64,000 nt of DNA. Source: Sphaerisporangium perillae. GTDB taxonomy: Bacteria; Actinomycetota; Actinomycetes; Streptosporangiales; Streptosporangiaceae. Each line of letters begins with the position of its first letter. The stretch's first letter is position 1. Below the pieces are notes generated by a model. That model was not told where the DNA came from. It did not search any database and was given only the letters and a program-made list of their open reading frames with translations. Location of the stretch: contig NZ_JALLPO010000015.1 in assembly GCF_023276435.1 (NCBI RefSeq), positions 1 to 64,000 on the forward strand. Direction: 5' to 3'. Shown piece after piece: positions 1-6,943 of this stretch. Position numbers and translations under genes: made by a program.

Positions 1-2
1 GC

Positions 3-326
3 GCCGAGCTCATCGACGAGCTCAAGCCCTACCTCCTGGAAGACCTGGGCGGGCACCCCTGGAGCTCCTGGATGTCGCAGGACCAGAGCACCACCCAGCG
101 CATGCCGGGGGCCATCTCCCGCTGGAGCGCCGGCAAGAACCTCGCGTTCGTCCCGCTGGACCCGAAACTGGTCGTCGAGGTCGCCTACGACCACATGGAG
201 GGCAACCGGTTCCGGCACACCGCCCAATTCCGGCGCTGGCGCACCGACCGCACCCCCGAGTCCTGCACCTACGAACAGCTGGAGACGCCCGTCGGCTACA
301 ACCTGGACGACATCCTGGCCCGCTGA
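3..326 (+). CDS. ATP-dependent DNA ligase, C-terminal part (5' end outside window)
   Basis: Only the last 107 residues are visible, and the frame is open at the window edge. The sequence matches the end of actinobacterial LigC-type ATP-dependent ligases: a GHPW segment, then LAFVPLDPKLVVEV, YDHMEGNRFRHTAQF and RRWRTDRTPESCTYEQLE, which close the OB-fold domain. Such enzymes seal nicks using an AMP-lysine intermediate. The adenylation domain is off-window, so I cannot say whether the gene is intact. Its last 320 bases recur almost unchanged around 1878-2201, where they form an orphan fragment. A perfect hairpin follows the stop codon. Confidence 0.75.
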   Translation, partial: AELIDELKPYLLEDLGGHPWSSWMSQDQSTTQRMPGAISRWSAGKNLAFVPLDPKLVVEVAYDHMEGNRFRHTAQFRRWRTDRTPESCTYEQLETPVGYNLDDILAR

Positions 327-355
327 GCGGCGTTCCGCCGGGCACGCACGGCGGA

Positions 356-382
356 AGGGACATGGGTCGTGCCCATGTCCCT
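356..382. terminator. Hairpin between convergent ligase and repeat-protein genes
   Basis: A perfect 11-bp stem (AGGGACATGGG / CCCATGTCCCT) with a 5-nt loop lies between two convergent stop codons. A related hairpin occupies the same place in the second cassette (2238-2264). There is no T tract, so a bidirectional actinomycete-type terminator is inferred. Confidence 0.6.
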
Positions 383-420
383 CCGTCCGCGGCCGGCTCA
401 CCCGAGCCCGGTGGCGCGGC

Positions 421-1206
421 TCAGTGCTCCACTGTCTGCGACTCCAGATCCGACTGCGGGGACTCGCCGATCTTTCCGGAGATGTTGCCCGACTCCTGCG
501 TCTGCTCGGACTCGGTGGCCTTGCCCAAGGTCCCGGTCTTCTCGGACTCGCCCATCTGACCGGAGGTACCGGTCTGCTCGATGTTGCCGGTCTCCTCGGG
601 AGTACCGGTCTGCTCGATGTTGCCGGTCTCCTCGGGAGTACCGGTCTGCTCGATGTTGCCGGTCTCCTCGGGAGTACCGGTCTGCTCGATGTTGCCGGAC
701 TGCTCGGACTCGCCCATCTGACCGGAGGTACCGGTCTCCTCCGACTCGCCCATCTGACCGGAAGTGCCCGTCTCCTCGGACTCGCCGGTCTGCTCAATGT
801 TGCCGGTCTCCTCGGGAGTACCGGTCTGCTCAATGTTGCCGGTCTCCTCGGGAGTACCGGTCTGCTCGATGTTGCCGGTCTCCTCAGACTCGCCGGTCTG
901 CTCGGTGGTGCCGGTCTCCTCAGACTCGCTCATCTGACCGGAAGTGCCCGTCTCCTCGGACTCGCCGGTCTTGCCTGAGATACCCGACTTCTCCGACTCG
1001 CCCATCTTGCTGGATTCGCCGTTTCCGGCCCCCCCGTTGTCGTCCTGGTCGCGCGGGACGGCGTGGACCGCCGCCGCGAGGCCGTGCCCGGCGGCGACCG
1101 CCGGCGCGGGGCCCGACGCCGCGGACGCCTGCGCGGGTCCGGAGGTCCAGAGCGAGACCGAGAGAAGCGCCGGACCGAGCAGTACGAGGGTTCGCTTGTC
1201 TGCCAT
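421..1206 (-). CDS. Secreted Glu/Thr/Gly-rich repeat protein (cassette 1)
   Basis: 261 aa with ATG at 1206, chosen because AAAGGAG lies just upstream; longer frames lack a ribosome site. Residues 1-30 form a signal peptide (MADKRT, a hydrophobic LVLLGPALLSVSLW core, then AQASA). After a short Ala/Pro linker, the rest is repeats of GNIEQTGTPEET and variants (GESEETGTSGQM), strongly acidic and free of Cys and aromatic residues. That composition suggests an extended or disordered extracellular protein. No family is recognised. The signal peptide resembles that of the protein at 2311-2853, but the repeats do not. A SARP-type operator lies about 100 bp upstream (1310-1338). Function unknown; a surface, sheath or matrix role is a guess. 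Confidence 0.75.
   Translation of the reverse strand: MADKRTLVLLGPALLSVSLWTSGPAQASAASGPAPAVAAGHGLAAAVHAVPRDQDDNGGAGNGESSKMGESEKSGISGKTGESEETGTSGQMSESEETGTTEQTGESEETGNIEQTGTPEETGNIEQTGTPEETGNIEQTGESEETGTSGQMGESEETGTSGQMGESEQSGNIEQTGTPEETGNIEQTGTPEETGNIEQTGTPEETGNIEQTGTSGQMGESEKTGTLGKATESEQTQESGNISGKIGESPQSDLESQTVEH
541..950. repeat. Coding tandem repeats, 36-bp period
   Basis: Within the repeat-protein gene a 36-bp unit (12 codons) starts at 569, 605, 641 and 677, and again at 785, 821, 857 and 893. The two blocks are separated by variant units. The period is a multiple of three, so copy-number change keeps the frame. Confidence 0.9.
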
Positions 1207-1309
1207 GGCCGACTCCTTTTCGTGTCGTGGCCATCCGCGATGGCCGTCGAGGACGGGCGGTCGCCCGTGGGGTCGAACCACATGCTTTCCGGGACCGCGC
1301 CACCTGGCC

Positions 1310-1338
1310 GTGACACCGACGTGACGCGAGGATGACAG
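1310..1338. promoter_or_regulatory. SARP-type operator, three heptamers at 11-bp spacing
   Basis: Heptamers GTGACAC (1310), GTGACGC (1321) and ATGACAG (1332) start exactly 11 bp apart. Direct heptamer repeats at 11-bp spacing are the known binding pattern of SARP activators. The site lies upstream of the minus-strand repeat-protein gene (start 1206). The same arrangement is found at 2950-2978. Confidence 0.65.
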
Positions 1339-1351
1339 GAGCGCCGTTTCA

Positions 1352-1845
1352 ACGGTGGGCGACCGCACGCAGGCTCGCTACAAGCTCGCTCACCAGCGGG
1401 GGTCGGGCGCAGGCCGAGCTCAGCGGACAGGAGGCGCTCGTAACGCTCGAAGCCGCGCAGCGCCTCGGCCTGGTTGCCGAGCATGCGGCGGGCCAAGGCG
1501 CGCGCCTCCTCGATGTCGACGCCGGCGTCCGGGCTCAGCCGGACCTCGCTCAGTGGTGCCGATGTCCAGGACCTGTCAGCCTGCGGCCTCCAGGCGCGCC
1601 GGCGCCGACCGCAGGCTCGCCTGGGCGCGCCGCTCGCGCCGGTCGGGCCGGTCGGGCCGGTCGGGCCGGTCGGGCCACAGAAAGCGTGCCCGCCAGCAGG
1701 GTCCGGGGCACCGCCTGGCCGCAGAGGGCGGCGAACGACACCAGACGTTCCGTGCCGCCCGAGACCGTCGCCCGCTCTCCTCCGGCCACCAGCCGGAAGC
1801 CCTCCATCACCGGCAGCGACGAGCGCGCGGGCGAGTGGTTCGAGA
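1352..1845 (-). pseudogene. Decayed SARP regulator copy
   Basis: This is a degraded relative of the intact SARP gene at 2986-3720. The N-terminal part (GFRLVAGGERATVSGG, LVSFAALCGQAVPRTLLAGTL) and the C-terminal part (GNQAEALRGFERYERLLSAELGLRPTP) are recognisable, but in different frames. Most of the BTAD region is missing: ARALARR joins directly to GNQAEAL. A run of four 9-bp repeats sits at the frame change. It occupies the same position relative to repeat gene 1 as the intact SARP does to repeat gene 2. Confidence 0.75.
1641..1676. repeat. Four tandem copies of GGTCGGGCC
   Basis: Perfect 9-bp units start at 1641, 1650, 1659 and 1668, inside the SARP pseudogene. The intact gene has a single comparable stretch at the matching place. 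Replication slippage after loss of selection is likely. Confidence 0.85.
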
Positions 1846-1859
1846 TGTTCGAGATGTTC

Positions 1860-2201
1860 GAGGGAGCGTGCCTCAGCGCCGAGCTCATCGACGAGCTCAA
1901 GCCCTACCTCCTGGAAGACCTGGGCGGGCACCCCTGGAGCTCCTGGATGTCGCAGGACCAGAGCACCACCCAGCGCATGCCGGGGGCCATCTCCCGCTGG
2001 AGCGCCGGCAAGAACCTCGCGTTCGTCCCGCTGGACCCGAAACTGGTCGTCGAGGTCGCCTACGACCACATGGAGGGCAACCGGTTCCGGCACACCGCCC
2101 AATTCCGGCGCTGGCGCACCGACCGCACCCCCGAGTCCTGCACCTACGAACAGCTGGAGACGCCCGTCGGCTACAACCTGGACGACATCCAGGCCCGCTG
2201 A
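1860..2201 (+). pseudogene. Orphan 3' fragment of ATP-dependent DNA ligase
   Basis: From about 1878 the sequence repeats bases 1-323 almost exactly. One visible change near the end gives Q for L in the last codons (DDIQAR against DDILAR). Upstream of about 1860 the frame runs into antisense SARP sequence, so no adenylation domain is present. This is a truncated duplicate and not a working ligase. Confidence 0.8.
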
Positions 2202-2237
2202 CCGAGCTCCGCCGCGAACGGCCCGAGGGCGCCGGAG

Positions 2238-2264
2238 GGGACATGGGCGAGGCGCCCATGTCCC
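2238..2264. terminator. Hairpin after ligase fragment
   Basis: A perfect 12-bp stem (GGGACATGGGCG / CGCCCATGTCCC) with a 3-nt loop lies between the ligase fragment and the convergent repeat-protein gene. It is the counterpart of the hairpin at 356-382. Confidence 0.6.
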
Positions 2265-2310
2265 TCGGCTCCGCGGGGAGCCCGCCGAGGTCCCGCGGAG
2301 CCACTCCGTC

Positions 2311-2853
2311 CTACCTCATCCCGGACCTGTCGCGGTCGAACCTGCCCCGCTCGGATCTGTCGCGGTCGAACCTGCCCCGCTCGGACCTGTCGCGGTCGAA
2401 CCTGCCCCGCTCGGACCTGTCGCGGTCGAACCTGCCCCGCTCGGATCTGTCACGGTCGGATCTGTCGCGGTCGAACCTGCCCCGCTCGGACCTGTCGCGG
2501 TCGAACCTGCCCCGCTCCGATCTGTCACGGTCGGACCTGTCGCGGTCGAACCTGCCCCGCTCCGATCTGTCACGGTCGGACCTGTCGCGGTCGAACCTGC
2601 CCCGCTCCGATCTGTCGCAGTCGCCGTAGCGCCTGCAGCCGTCGCCGCCGTCTGTGTAGTCCCCGGTGCTCCCGTTCGTGTACTCCGCGCGGGGCAGAAC
2701 GCGCAGGCCCGCCGGCGCGATCGTGGTGTGCCCGGCGCTGGTCACCGCCGTAGCGGGTCGTGGCGCCGAGGATGCCTGCGCGGCTCCCGCGGTTGCGATT
2801 GAGAGCGACAGGAGCGCCGGACCGAGAAGCATCGCGGATCGCTTGCCTACCAT
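2311..2853 (-). CDS. Secreted Arg/Asp-rich repeat protein (cassette 2)
   Basis: 180 aa with ATG at 2853, preceded by GAAAGGAG. Residues 1-30 are a signal peptide (MVGKRS, hydrophobic AMLLGPALLSLSIA, AQASS) clearly related to that of the 421-1206 protein. A middle segment contains YTNGSTGDYTDGGDGCRRYGDCDR with two Cys. Residues from about 80 onward are 5-residue units RSERG, RFDRD and RSDRD, giving a highly charged, zwitterionic tail. No family is recognised. The SARP gene lies directly upstream on the same strand, and a three-heptamer operator separates them. Conserved export signal with unrelated repeats in the two cassettes is the notable point. Confidence 0.75.
   Translation of the reverse strand: MVGKRSAMLLGPALLSLSIATAGAAQASSAPRPATAVTSAGHTTIAPAGLRVLPRAEYTNGSTGDYTDGGDGCRRYGDCDRSERGRFDRDRSDRDRSERGRFDRDRSDRDRSERGRFDRDRSERGRFDRDRSDRDRSERGRFDRDRSERGRFDRDRSERGRFDRDRSERGRFDRDRSGMR
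2325..2625. repeat. Coding 15/30-bp tandem repeats
   Basis: Units of 15 bp encode RSERG, RFDRD or RSDRD. They are mostly arranged as 30-bp pairs, with extra RSDRD units inserted at several points. All lengths are multiples of 15, so the frame is kept. Confidence 0.9.
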
Positions 2854-2949
2854 GGCCGACTCCTTTCGTCGTGGCCGCCGGGTGACGCCGTCCAGGGCGT
2901 CCGCCCGTGGGGTCGAACCACATGCTCTCCGGGACCGCGCCACCGCGCC

Positions 2950-2978
2950 GTGACGCGGGCGTGACAGGAGGATGACGG
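2950..2978. promoter_or_regulatory. SARP-type operator, three heptamers at 11-bp spacing
   Basis: GTGACGC (2950), GTGACAG (2961) and ATGACGG (2972) are spaced exactly 11 bp apart, matching 1310-1338. The downstream 50 bp toward the repeat-protein gene is also conserved between the two sites, including GGTGGCGCGGTCCCGG on the minus strand. The site lies between the SARP gene and its presumed target. Confidence 0.65.
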
Positions 2979-2985
2979 CGGCGGA

Positions 2986-3720
2986 TCAACGCTGAGCGAC
3001 GGCGCGCAGGCCGGCGACGAGATCGGTCACCAGCGGGGTCGGGCGCAGGCCCAGCTCGACCGAGAGGAGCCGCTCGTAGCGCTCGAAGTCGCGCAGCGCC
3101 TCGGCCTGGTTGCCCTCGGCCAGGTGGGCGCGGATCAGCGCCGCGTGCGCGCTCTCACGCAGAGGCTCGGCCCGTACGGCCACCCCAGCGGCGGCCACCG
3201 CGTCGGCGAACCGGCCCGCCTCGGTGAAGTCGTCGGCCAGTGCCTCCAGGGCGTGCAGGCGGAGCTGGTGCCACTCCTCGCCCTCGCGGACCACCCAGTC
3301 GTCGTACCAGCCGGGCAGCAGGTCGACGGAAAGGATCTCCACGGCCTCCGCACAGAGGTCATCTCCGGCCGTGTGCGTGCACGGGTCGAGCACGCGGCGG
3401 GCCAGCGCGCGCGCCTCGCCGATGTCGACCTCTGCGGACGGGCTCAGCCGTACCTCGGTGGTGCCGATGTCGAGGATCTGCCGGCCGGCGTCCTCAAGGC
3501 GCGCCAGCGCGGACCTCAGGCTCGCCTGCGCCCGCCGCTCGGGCCGGTCCGGCCACAGCGTGCCCGCCAACAGGGTCCGGGGCACCGCCTGGCCGCAGAG
3601 GGCGGCGAACGACACCAGACGTTCCGTGCCGCCCGAGACCGTCGCCTGCTCTCCTCCGGCCACCAGCCGGAAGCCGCCCAGAAGATCGACCCGCAGCGCG
3701 GGCCGCTCGCCGCTCTCCAT
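2986..3720 (-). CDS. SARP-family transcriptional activator (wHTH + BTAD)
   Basis: 244 aa. Residues about 8-95 form an OmpR-like winged helix (LRVDLLGGFRLV, then RTLLAGTLWPDRPERRAQASLRSALARLED). Residues about 96-240 form a bacterial transcriptional activator domain (VEILSVDLLPGWYDDWVV, HALEALADDFTEAGRF, RESAHAALIRAHLAEGNQAEALRDFERYERLLSVELGLRPTP). This is the minimal SARP layout with no ATPase or TPR extension. Family members bind 11-bp-phased direct heptamers next to the -10 region and recruit RNA polymerase. Such sites stand at 2950-2978 and 1310-1338, so the two secreted repeat-protein genes are the likely targets. A decayed copy lies at 1352-1845. Confidence 0.9.
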   Translation of the reverse strand: MESGERPALRVDLLGGFRLVAGGEQATVSGGTERLVSFAALCGQAVPRTLLAGTLWPDRPERRAQASLRSALARLEDAGRQILDIGTTEVRLSPSAEVDIGEARALARRVLDPCTHTAGDDLCAEAVEILSVDLLPGWYDDWVVREGEEWHQLRLHALEALADDFTEAGRFADAVAAAGVAVRAEPLRESAHAALIRAHLAEGNQAEALRDFERYERLLSVELGLRPTPLVTDLVAGLRAVAQR

Positions 3721-3847
3721 AGTTCAGCTGCCTCCCGCGTGGAAAGCGAGTCGTCTGGTCAGCTGTCCTCCTGTCGCCGCCTCTCCCCGCTATGTACCCG
3801 GACATACCGATTTGTCCCTTTCCTTCCGCGCGATGCCGCCACATCAT

Positions 3848-3891
3848 TGTCAGCTAATGCTGACAAACTGGCCGCGTCAGCTTATGCTGAC
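3848..3891. promoter_or_regulatory. Two palindromic operators before the HTH gene
   Basis: TGTCAGC-TAAT-GCTGACA (3848-3865) and GTCAGC-TTAT-GCTGAC (3876-3891) are perfect inverted repeats. Their centres are about 27 bp apart, and the second ends 3 bp before the ATG at 3895. Autoregulation by the small HTH protein is inferred. Confidence 0.7.
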
Positions 3892-3894
3892 AGC

Positions 3895-4134
3895 ATGAGC
3901 GCAGCGACCGAACTCGCCGCGGCCGCCGACAGCCGCGATCCCGCCACGGGCCTGGCCGCCGTGGCGGCCCTGCGCAGGCTCCTGGAAGAGCTGGAGGCCG
4001 CGCACGTCGGCAACGCCCGGGCACAGGGCTGGTCGTGGGAGGCCATCGCCGCCGCCCTCGGCGTCCGGCGCCAGACGGCGCACAGGAAGCACGCGCACCG
4101 CGTCATCGGCAACGCATCAGGGAGTGGGAGTTGA
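3895..4134 (+). CDS. Small helix-turn-helix protein, partner of Clp-N gene
   Basis: 79 aa. A helical N-terminus (residues 1-45) is followed by a helix-turn-helix at about 48-68 (GWSWEAIAAALGVRRQTAHRKH). Short proteins of this kind are often encoded just before a Clp N-domain gene in actinobacteria, as here. The stop codon is supplied by the right end of the inserted element at 4131. Removing the element restores AGA-TGA, so the original protein ended GSGR and its stop overlapped the next ATG (ATGA). Two palindromes overlap the promoter region. The HTH itself is undamaged, so the protein is probably still functional. Confidence 0.75.
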   Translation: MSAATELAAAADSRDPATGLAAVAALRRLLEELEAAHVGNARAQGWSWEAIAAALGVRRQTAHRKHAHRVIGNASGSGS

Positions 4135-4356
4135 CCTCCTCTCCCTCGTGAACGAGGGGGTCCCGACCGTCGCGGGCCGGGTTTCCCGCTTCGCCGCCGG
4201 TCGCCCGCCAGAAAGGACTCTCTCTTTGAGGTCTTACACCAGCTCCACAGGCGTTTCACCTCTCGGCCGGCCCGGCCGCGAGGACGTTCCTGGCCGCGTT
4301 GACATCCCTTTCCTCCCCCGCCTGAAGGCTGAGGTCTCCACGCTTAAGGAGATTCG
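4131..4356 (-). mobile_element. Non-autonomous TnpB-family element (MITE-like, 226 bp)
   Basis: Read on the minus strand, this is the left end of the TnpB transposon at 29416-30806 (about 48 bp, CGAATCTCC then AAGCGTGGAGACC) joined to its last about 180 bp. The right part holds the tail of the TnpB frame (DVNAARNVLAAG, stop) and both terminal hairpins up to GGTCAA. The junction matches full-element positions 29463 and 30625. It is flanked by TCAT on the left-end side, as is the full element (TTCAT). Base differences show it is not a recent copy of that element. It needs a transposase in trans. Confidence 0.85.
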
Positions 4357-4662
4357 ATGAGCATGTTCGCGAGGTTCACCCCGGCCGCACGGCAGGCCAT
4401 GGTCCGGGCGGGCCTGCTGTCCGTGGACGCCGGCCGGCACGCCCTCGACGAGGACGTCATCCTGCTGGCGCTGGCCGAGACCCGCCCCTTCGAGAATTCC
4501 CTCCCGGCTGGCAGGGCAGGAGAAGGGGCAGGTCATGCCGTACGCGGCGTTTTGAGGAGGAGCCGAAAGGTCTGGGGGCGGGAACGGGAGCGGGAGGACG
4601 GTGGCTACCGGGCCGGGAGAGGAGGGATGACGGCGGCCAGGTCGGGGAGCCGGGTGCGGTAG
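4357..4662 (+). pseudogene. Truncated Clp N-terminal domain protein
   Basis: The first 43 residues (MSMFARFTPAARQAMVRAGLLSV, then DEDVILLALAE) match the start of a Clp repeat domain, used by ClpA/B/C-type proteins for adaptor or substrate binding. Homology then stops near 4490. The remaining frame is arginine-rich filler that runs into the antisense 3' end of the glycosidase gene. The start ATG is the reverse complement of the element's TCAT target, so transposition left the coding start intact. An alternative start is the ATG at 4363. The truncation is a separate event. Confidence 0.6.
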
Positions 4663-5963
4663 CCGTCGAGGAGGTGGCGGGCCACCGAGACCGAGTCGAC
4701 GAGGGGGTGGGCGGCGAACGCGTGGAGGGCCACGGCGGCGGACCCGGTGGCGGCGGCCTCGATGGTGAGCTGTTCGACGGCCTTGACCTGCTGGACCAGC
4801 CCGAGGAACTCGCCGGGGAGCGGTGCGGTGGCGAGCGGCCGCACGCCGCCCGGGTCCACGATGCACGGGACCTCCACGACGGCCTCCGGCCCCAGCCCAG
4901 GGACCGCGTGGCCGTTGCGGACATTGAGGATCATGGTGGTGCACCCGCCACGGGACAGGGTGGTCATCAGAGCGAGCGCGATGCCCTCGTACCCGCCGGC
5001 CGACAGGTCGGCCGGGTCCCGCTCGCCCGCCTGGGCGGTCTCGCGGGTCTCGGCCATGTACGACTCGTCACGTTCCCTGCGGGCGCGCCGCCACTCGGCC
5101 AGGGCGTGCTCGGGCTCGCTCCGCACGGTGGAGTAGAACCGCGTCTGCTGCTGGAGCAGCGCCTCTCCCCGGGTCTGTGCGGCCCCGCCGATCGCGGCCA
5201 CGGCCTCCCGCGTGAAGTAGTAGTAGTACAGGTACTCGTTGGGCAGCGCGCCGAGTGAGCGCACCCAGTCGGGCCCGAACAGCCGCGCCTCCTCCACCCG
5301 CTTGAGCGCCGTTTCGTCGGCGAGCAGGTCGGGCAGCACGTCGCGGCCCTCGTGCGACAGCCCGCGCAGCCAGCCGAGGTGGTTCAGGCCGACGTAGTCG
5401 GGGGCGGTGCGCGCTGGGTCCAGGCCGAGCGACCGGGCGGCCCGCCGGATCAGCCCGACCGGCGAGTCGCAGATGCCGACCACGCGGTCGCCGAGGACCC
5501 GCTGCATGGCCTCGGTGATCATGCCGGCCGGGTTGGTGAAGTTGATGACCCAGGCCCGGGGCGCGAGGGCGGCGACACGCTCGGCCACGTGGAGGGCGAC
5601 CGGGATGGTGCGCAGGCCGAAGGCGATGCCGCCCGGCCCGATGGTCTCCTGGCCGAGCAGCCCGAGGTCGAGCGCGACCCGTTCGTCCGCCGTGCGGCCT
5701 TCGAGGCCGCCGACCCTGATCGCCGAGAACACGACGGTGGCGTCGCGCAGCGCGTCGTCCAGGTCGGTGGTGGCGCGCACGCGGGGCGCATGGTCGTGCC
5801 CGGCCGCGAGTTGCGCGAGCACGTGCCCGACCGCGGCCAGGCGCTCCTCGGAGACGTCGTACAGCACGACCTCCTCCACCCGGGGCCTGCCGGGGTCGCG
5901 CAGCAGCTCCCCGTACACGAGGGGGACGCGGAAACCGCCGCCGCCGAGGATGGTCAGCCTCAT
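4605..5963 (-). CDS. 6-phospho-beta-glucosidase-type GH4 hydrolase
   Basis: 452 aa, full length for glycoside hydrolase family 4. The N-terminus is a Rossmann motif (MRLTILGGGGFRVP). Next come VINFTNPAGMITEA and the metal/substrate segment ICDSPVGL, then VGLNHLGWL with the metal-binding His. GH4 enzymes cleave phosphorylated glycosides through an NAD-dependent oxidation-elimination route with a divalent metal. The DeoR regulator is just upstream on the same strand and a PfkB kinase is divergent, which fits a small sugar-use unit. The exact sugar is not evident. No PTS genes are visible, so a phosphorylated substrate is inferred only from the family. The start at 5963 is the first ATG with full Rossmann fold. 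Confidence 0.88.
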   Translation of the reverse strand: MRLTILGGGGFRVPLVYGELLRDPGRPRVEEVVLYDVSEERLAAVGHVLAQLAAGHDHAPRVRATTDLDDALRDATVVFSAIRVGGLEGRTADERVALDLGLLGQETIGPGGIAFGLRTIPVALHVAERVAALAPRAWVINFTNPAGMITEAMQRVLGDRVVGICDSPVGLIRRAARSLGLDPARTAPDYVGLNHLGWLRGLSHEGRDVLPDLLADETALKRVEEARLFGPDWVRSLGALPNEYLYYYYFTREAVAAIGGAAQTRGEALLQQQTRFYSTVRSEPEHALAEWRRARRERDESYMAETRETAQAGERDPADLSAGGYEGIALALMTTLSRGGCTTMILNVRNGHAVPGLGPEAVVEVPCIVDPGGVRPLATAPLPGEFLGLVQQVKAVEQLTIEAAATGSAAVALHAFAAHPLVDSVSVARHLLDGYRTRLPDLAAVIPPLPAR

Positions 5964-6129
5964 GCCTGCTCCTTGCCCGGGCGCTCCGCGCACCCTGCTC
6001 CGCCGTGCGTGGTGGTCTCGGCCCGCGTGCGCCACGCCGCGCCACGCGCGGTCGCCGCGCCATGAGTGCGCCCCGCCCAGCCGTGCGCCGTCGCCGCGCC
6101 CTGGGTACGCTCCGCCCCGCCGTGCGCGG

Positions 6130-6885
6130 TCACGCGAGCACCACCTCGGCGCCGGCGGCCGTCAGGGCGCGGACGGTCGTCTCGTCGGCGCCGCCGTTGG
6201 TCACGACCGCGTCGAGCTCCTCGGGGCCGCACACGCGCAGCGCTCCGCTGCCGGGGAACTTGTGCCGGTCGACCAGGAGGACGACCTGCCCCGCCGCCGC
6301 CATCATGGCCCGCTTGAGCGGCACCTCGGCGAGCGTGGAGTCGGTCACCTGCCCGTCGGGGCGCACGCCGCCGGCGCCGAGGAAGACCCGGTCGGCGCAT
6401 ACCTGGCGCAGCGCCTGCTCGGTGAGCACGCCGACGAGCGAATGGTAGGTGCGCCGCAGCATGCCGCCGAGCAGCAGCAGCTCGACGGCGGGGTCGCCGC
6501 GCAGGACGTCCAGGACGGCGAGGCTGGAGGTGACCACGGTGACGCGGCGCCCGCACAGGTGGCGGGCGAGCCTGACGGTGGTGGTGCCGATGTCGAGCAG
6601 CACGACGTCGCCGTCCTGGACCAGCCGGGCGGCGCGGGCGGCGACGGCGTCCTTGTCGCTCTCGTCCCTGCTCGCGACCTGCGCGAAGGGCAGGTCGTCG
6701 GCGTCCACGGCGGCGAGGGCTCCCCCGCGCACGCGCCGGAGCGTGCCGTCGCGGTCGAGCACCTCAAGGTCGCGCCGGATCGTCGACGGGCTGACGCCGA
6801 GCTGGGCCGCGAGGTCGCGCACGCTGGTGACGCCCGCGAAGCGGACCCGCCGCATGATCTCGGCATGCCTGACGTGCTGGAGCAC
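6130..6885 (-). CDS. DeoR-family transcriptional regulator
   Basis: 251 aa. The N-terminal winged helix is at about residues 4-58 (HAEIMRRVRFAGVTSVRDLAAQLGVSPSTIRRDLEVLDRDGTLRRVRGG). The remainder is the sugar-phosphate-sensing domain with the typical DIGTTTVRLARHL and FLGAGGV motifs. These regulators usually repress carbohydrate genes and release DNA on binding a phosphorylated sugar. It lies upstream of the GH4 gene with a 166-bp GC-rich gap and is divergent from the PfkB kinase, so the shared region 6886-7028 is the likely target. Confidence 0.88.
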   Translation of the reverse strand: MLQHVRHAEIMRRVRFAGVTSVRDLAAQLGVSPSTIRRDLEVLDRDGTLRRVRGGALAAVDADDLPFAQVASRDESDKDAVAARAARLVQDGDVVLLDIGTTTVRLARHLCGRRVTVVTSSLAVLDVLRGDPAVELLLLGGMLRRTYHSLVGVLTEQALRQVCADRVFLGAGGVRPDGQVTDSTLAEVPLKRAMMAAAGQVVLLVDRHKFPGSGALRVCGPEELDAVVTNGGADETTVRALTAAGAEVVLA

Positions 6886-6943
6886 GCGAGGATCGTATCA
6901 GTCATTCCTGCGCGTAACTAAGCAAGAATGAGCATCATTGGCC

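Noticed and set aside
930-2102. A 390-codon minus-strand frame spanning two cassettes
   Set aside because: It joins antisense ligase, frame-shifted SARP and out-of-frame repeat sequence; it is a by-product of the decayed SARP copy.
541-2625. Regular direct repeats resembling CRISPR arrays
   Set aside because: Units are multiples of 3, contiguous without unique spacers, and encode repeats in frame behind signal peptides.
4131-4356. Regulatory leader or riboswitch between the HTH and Clp-N genes
   Set aside because: Comparison with 29416-30806 shows it is a transposon relic with both ends and a TnpB tail.
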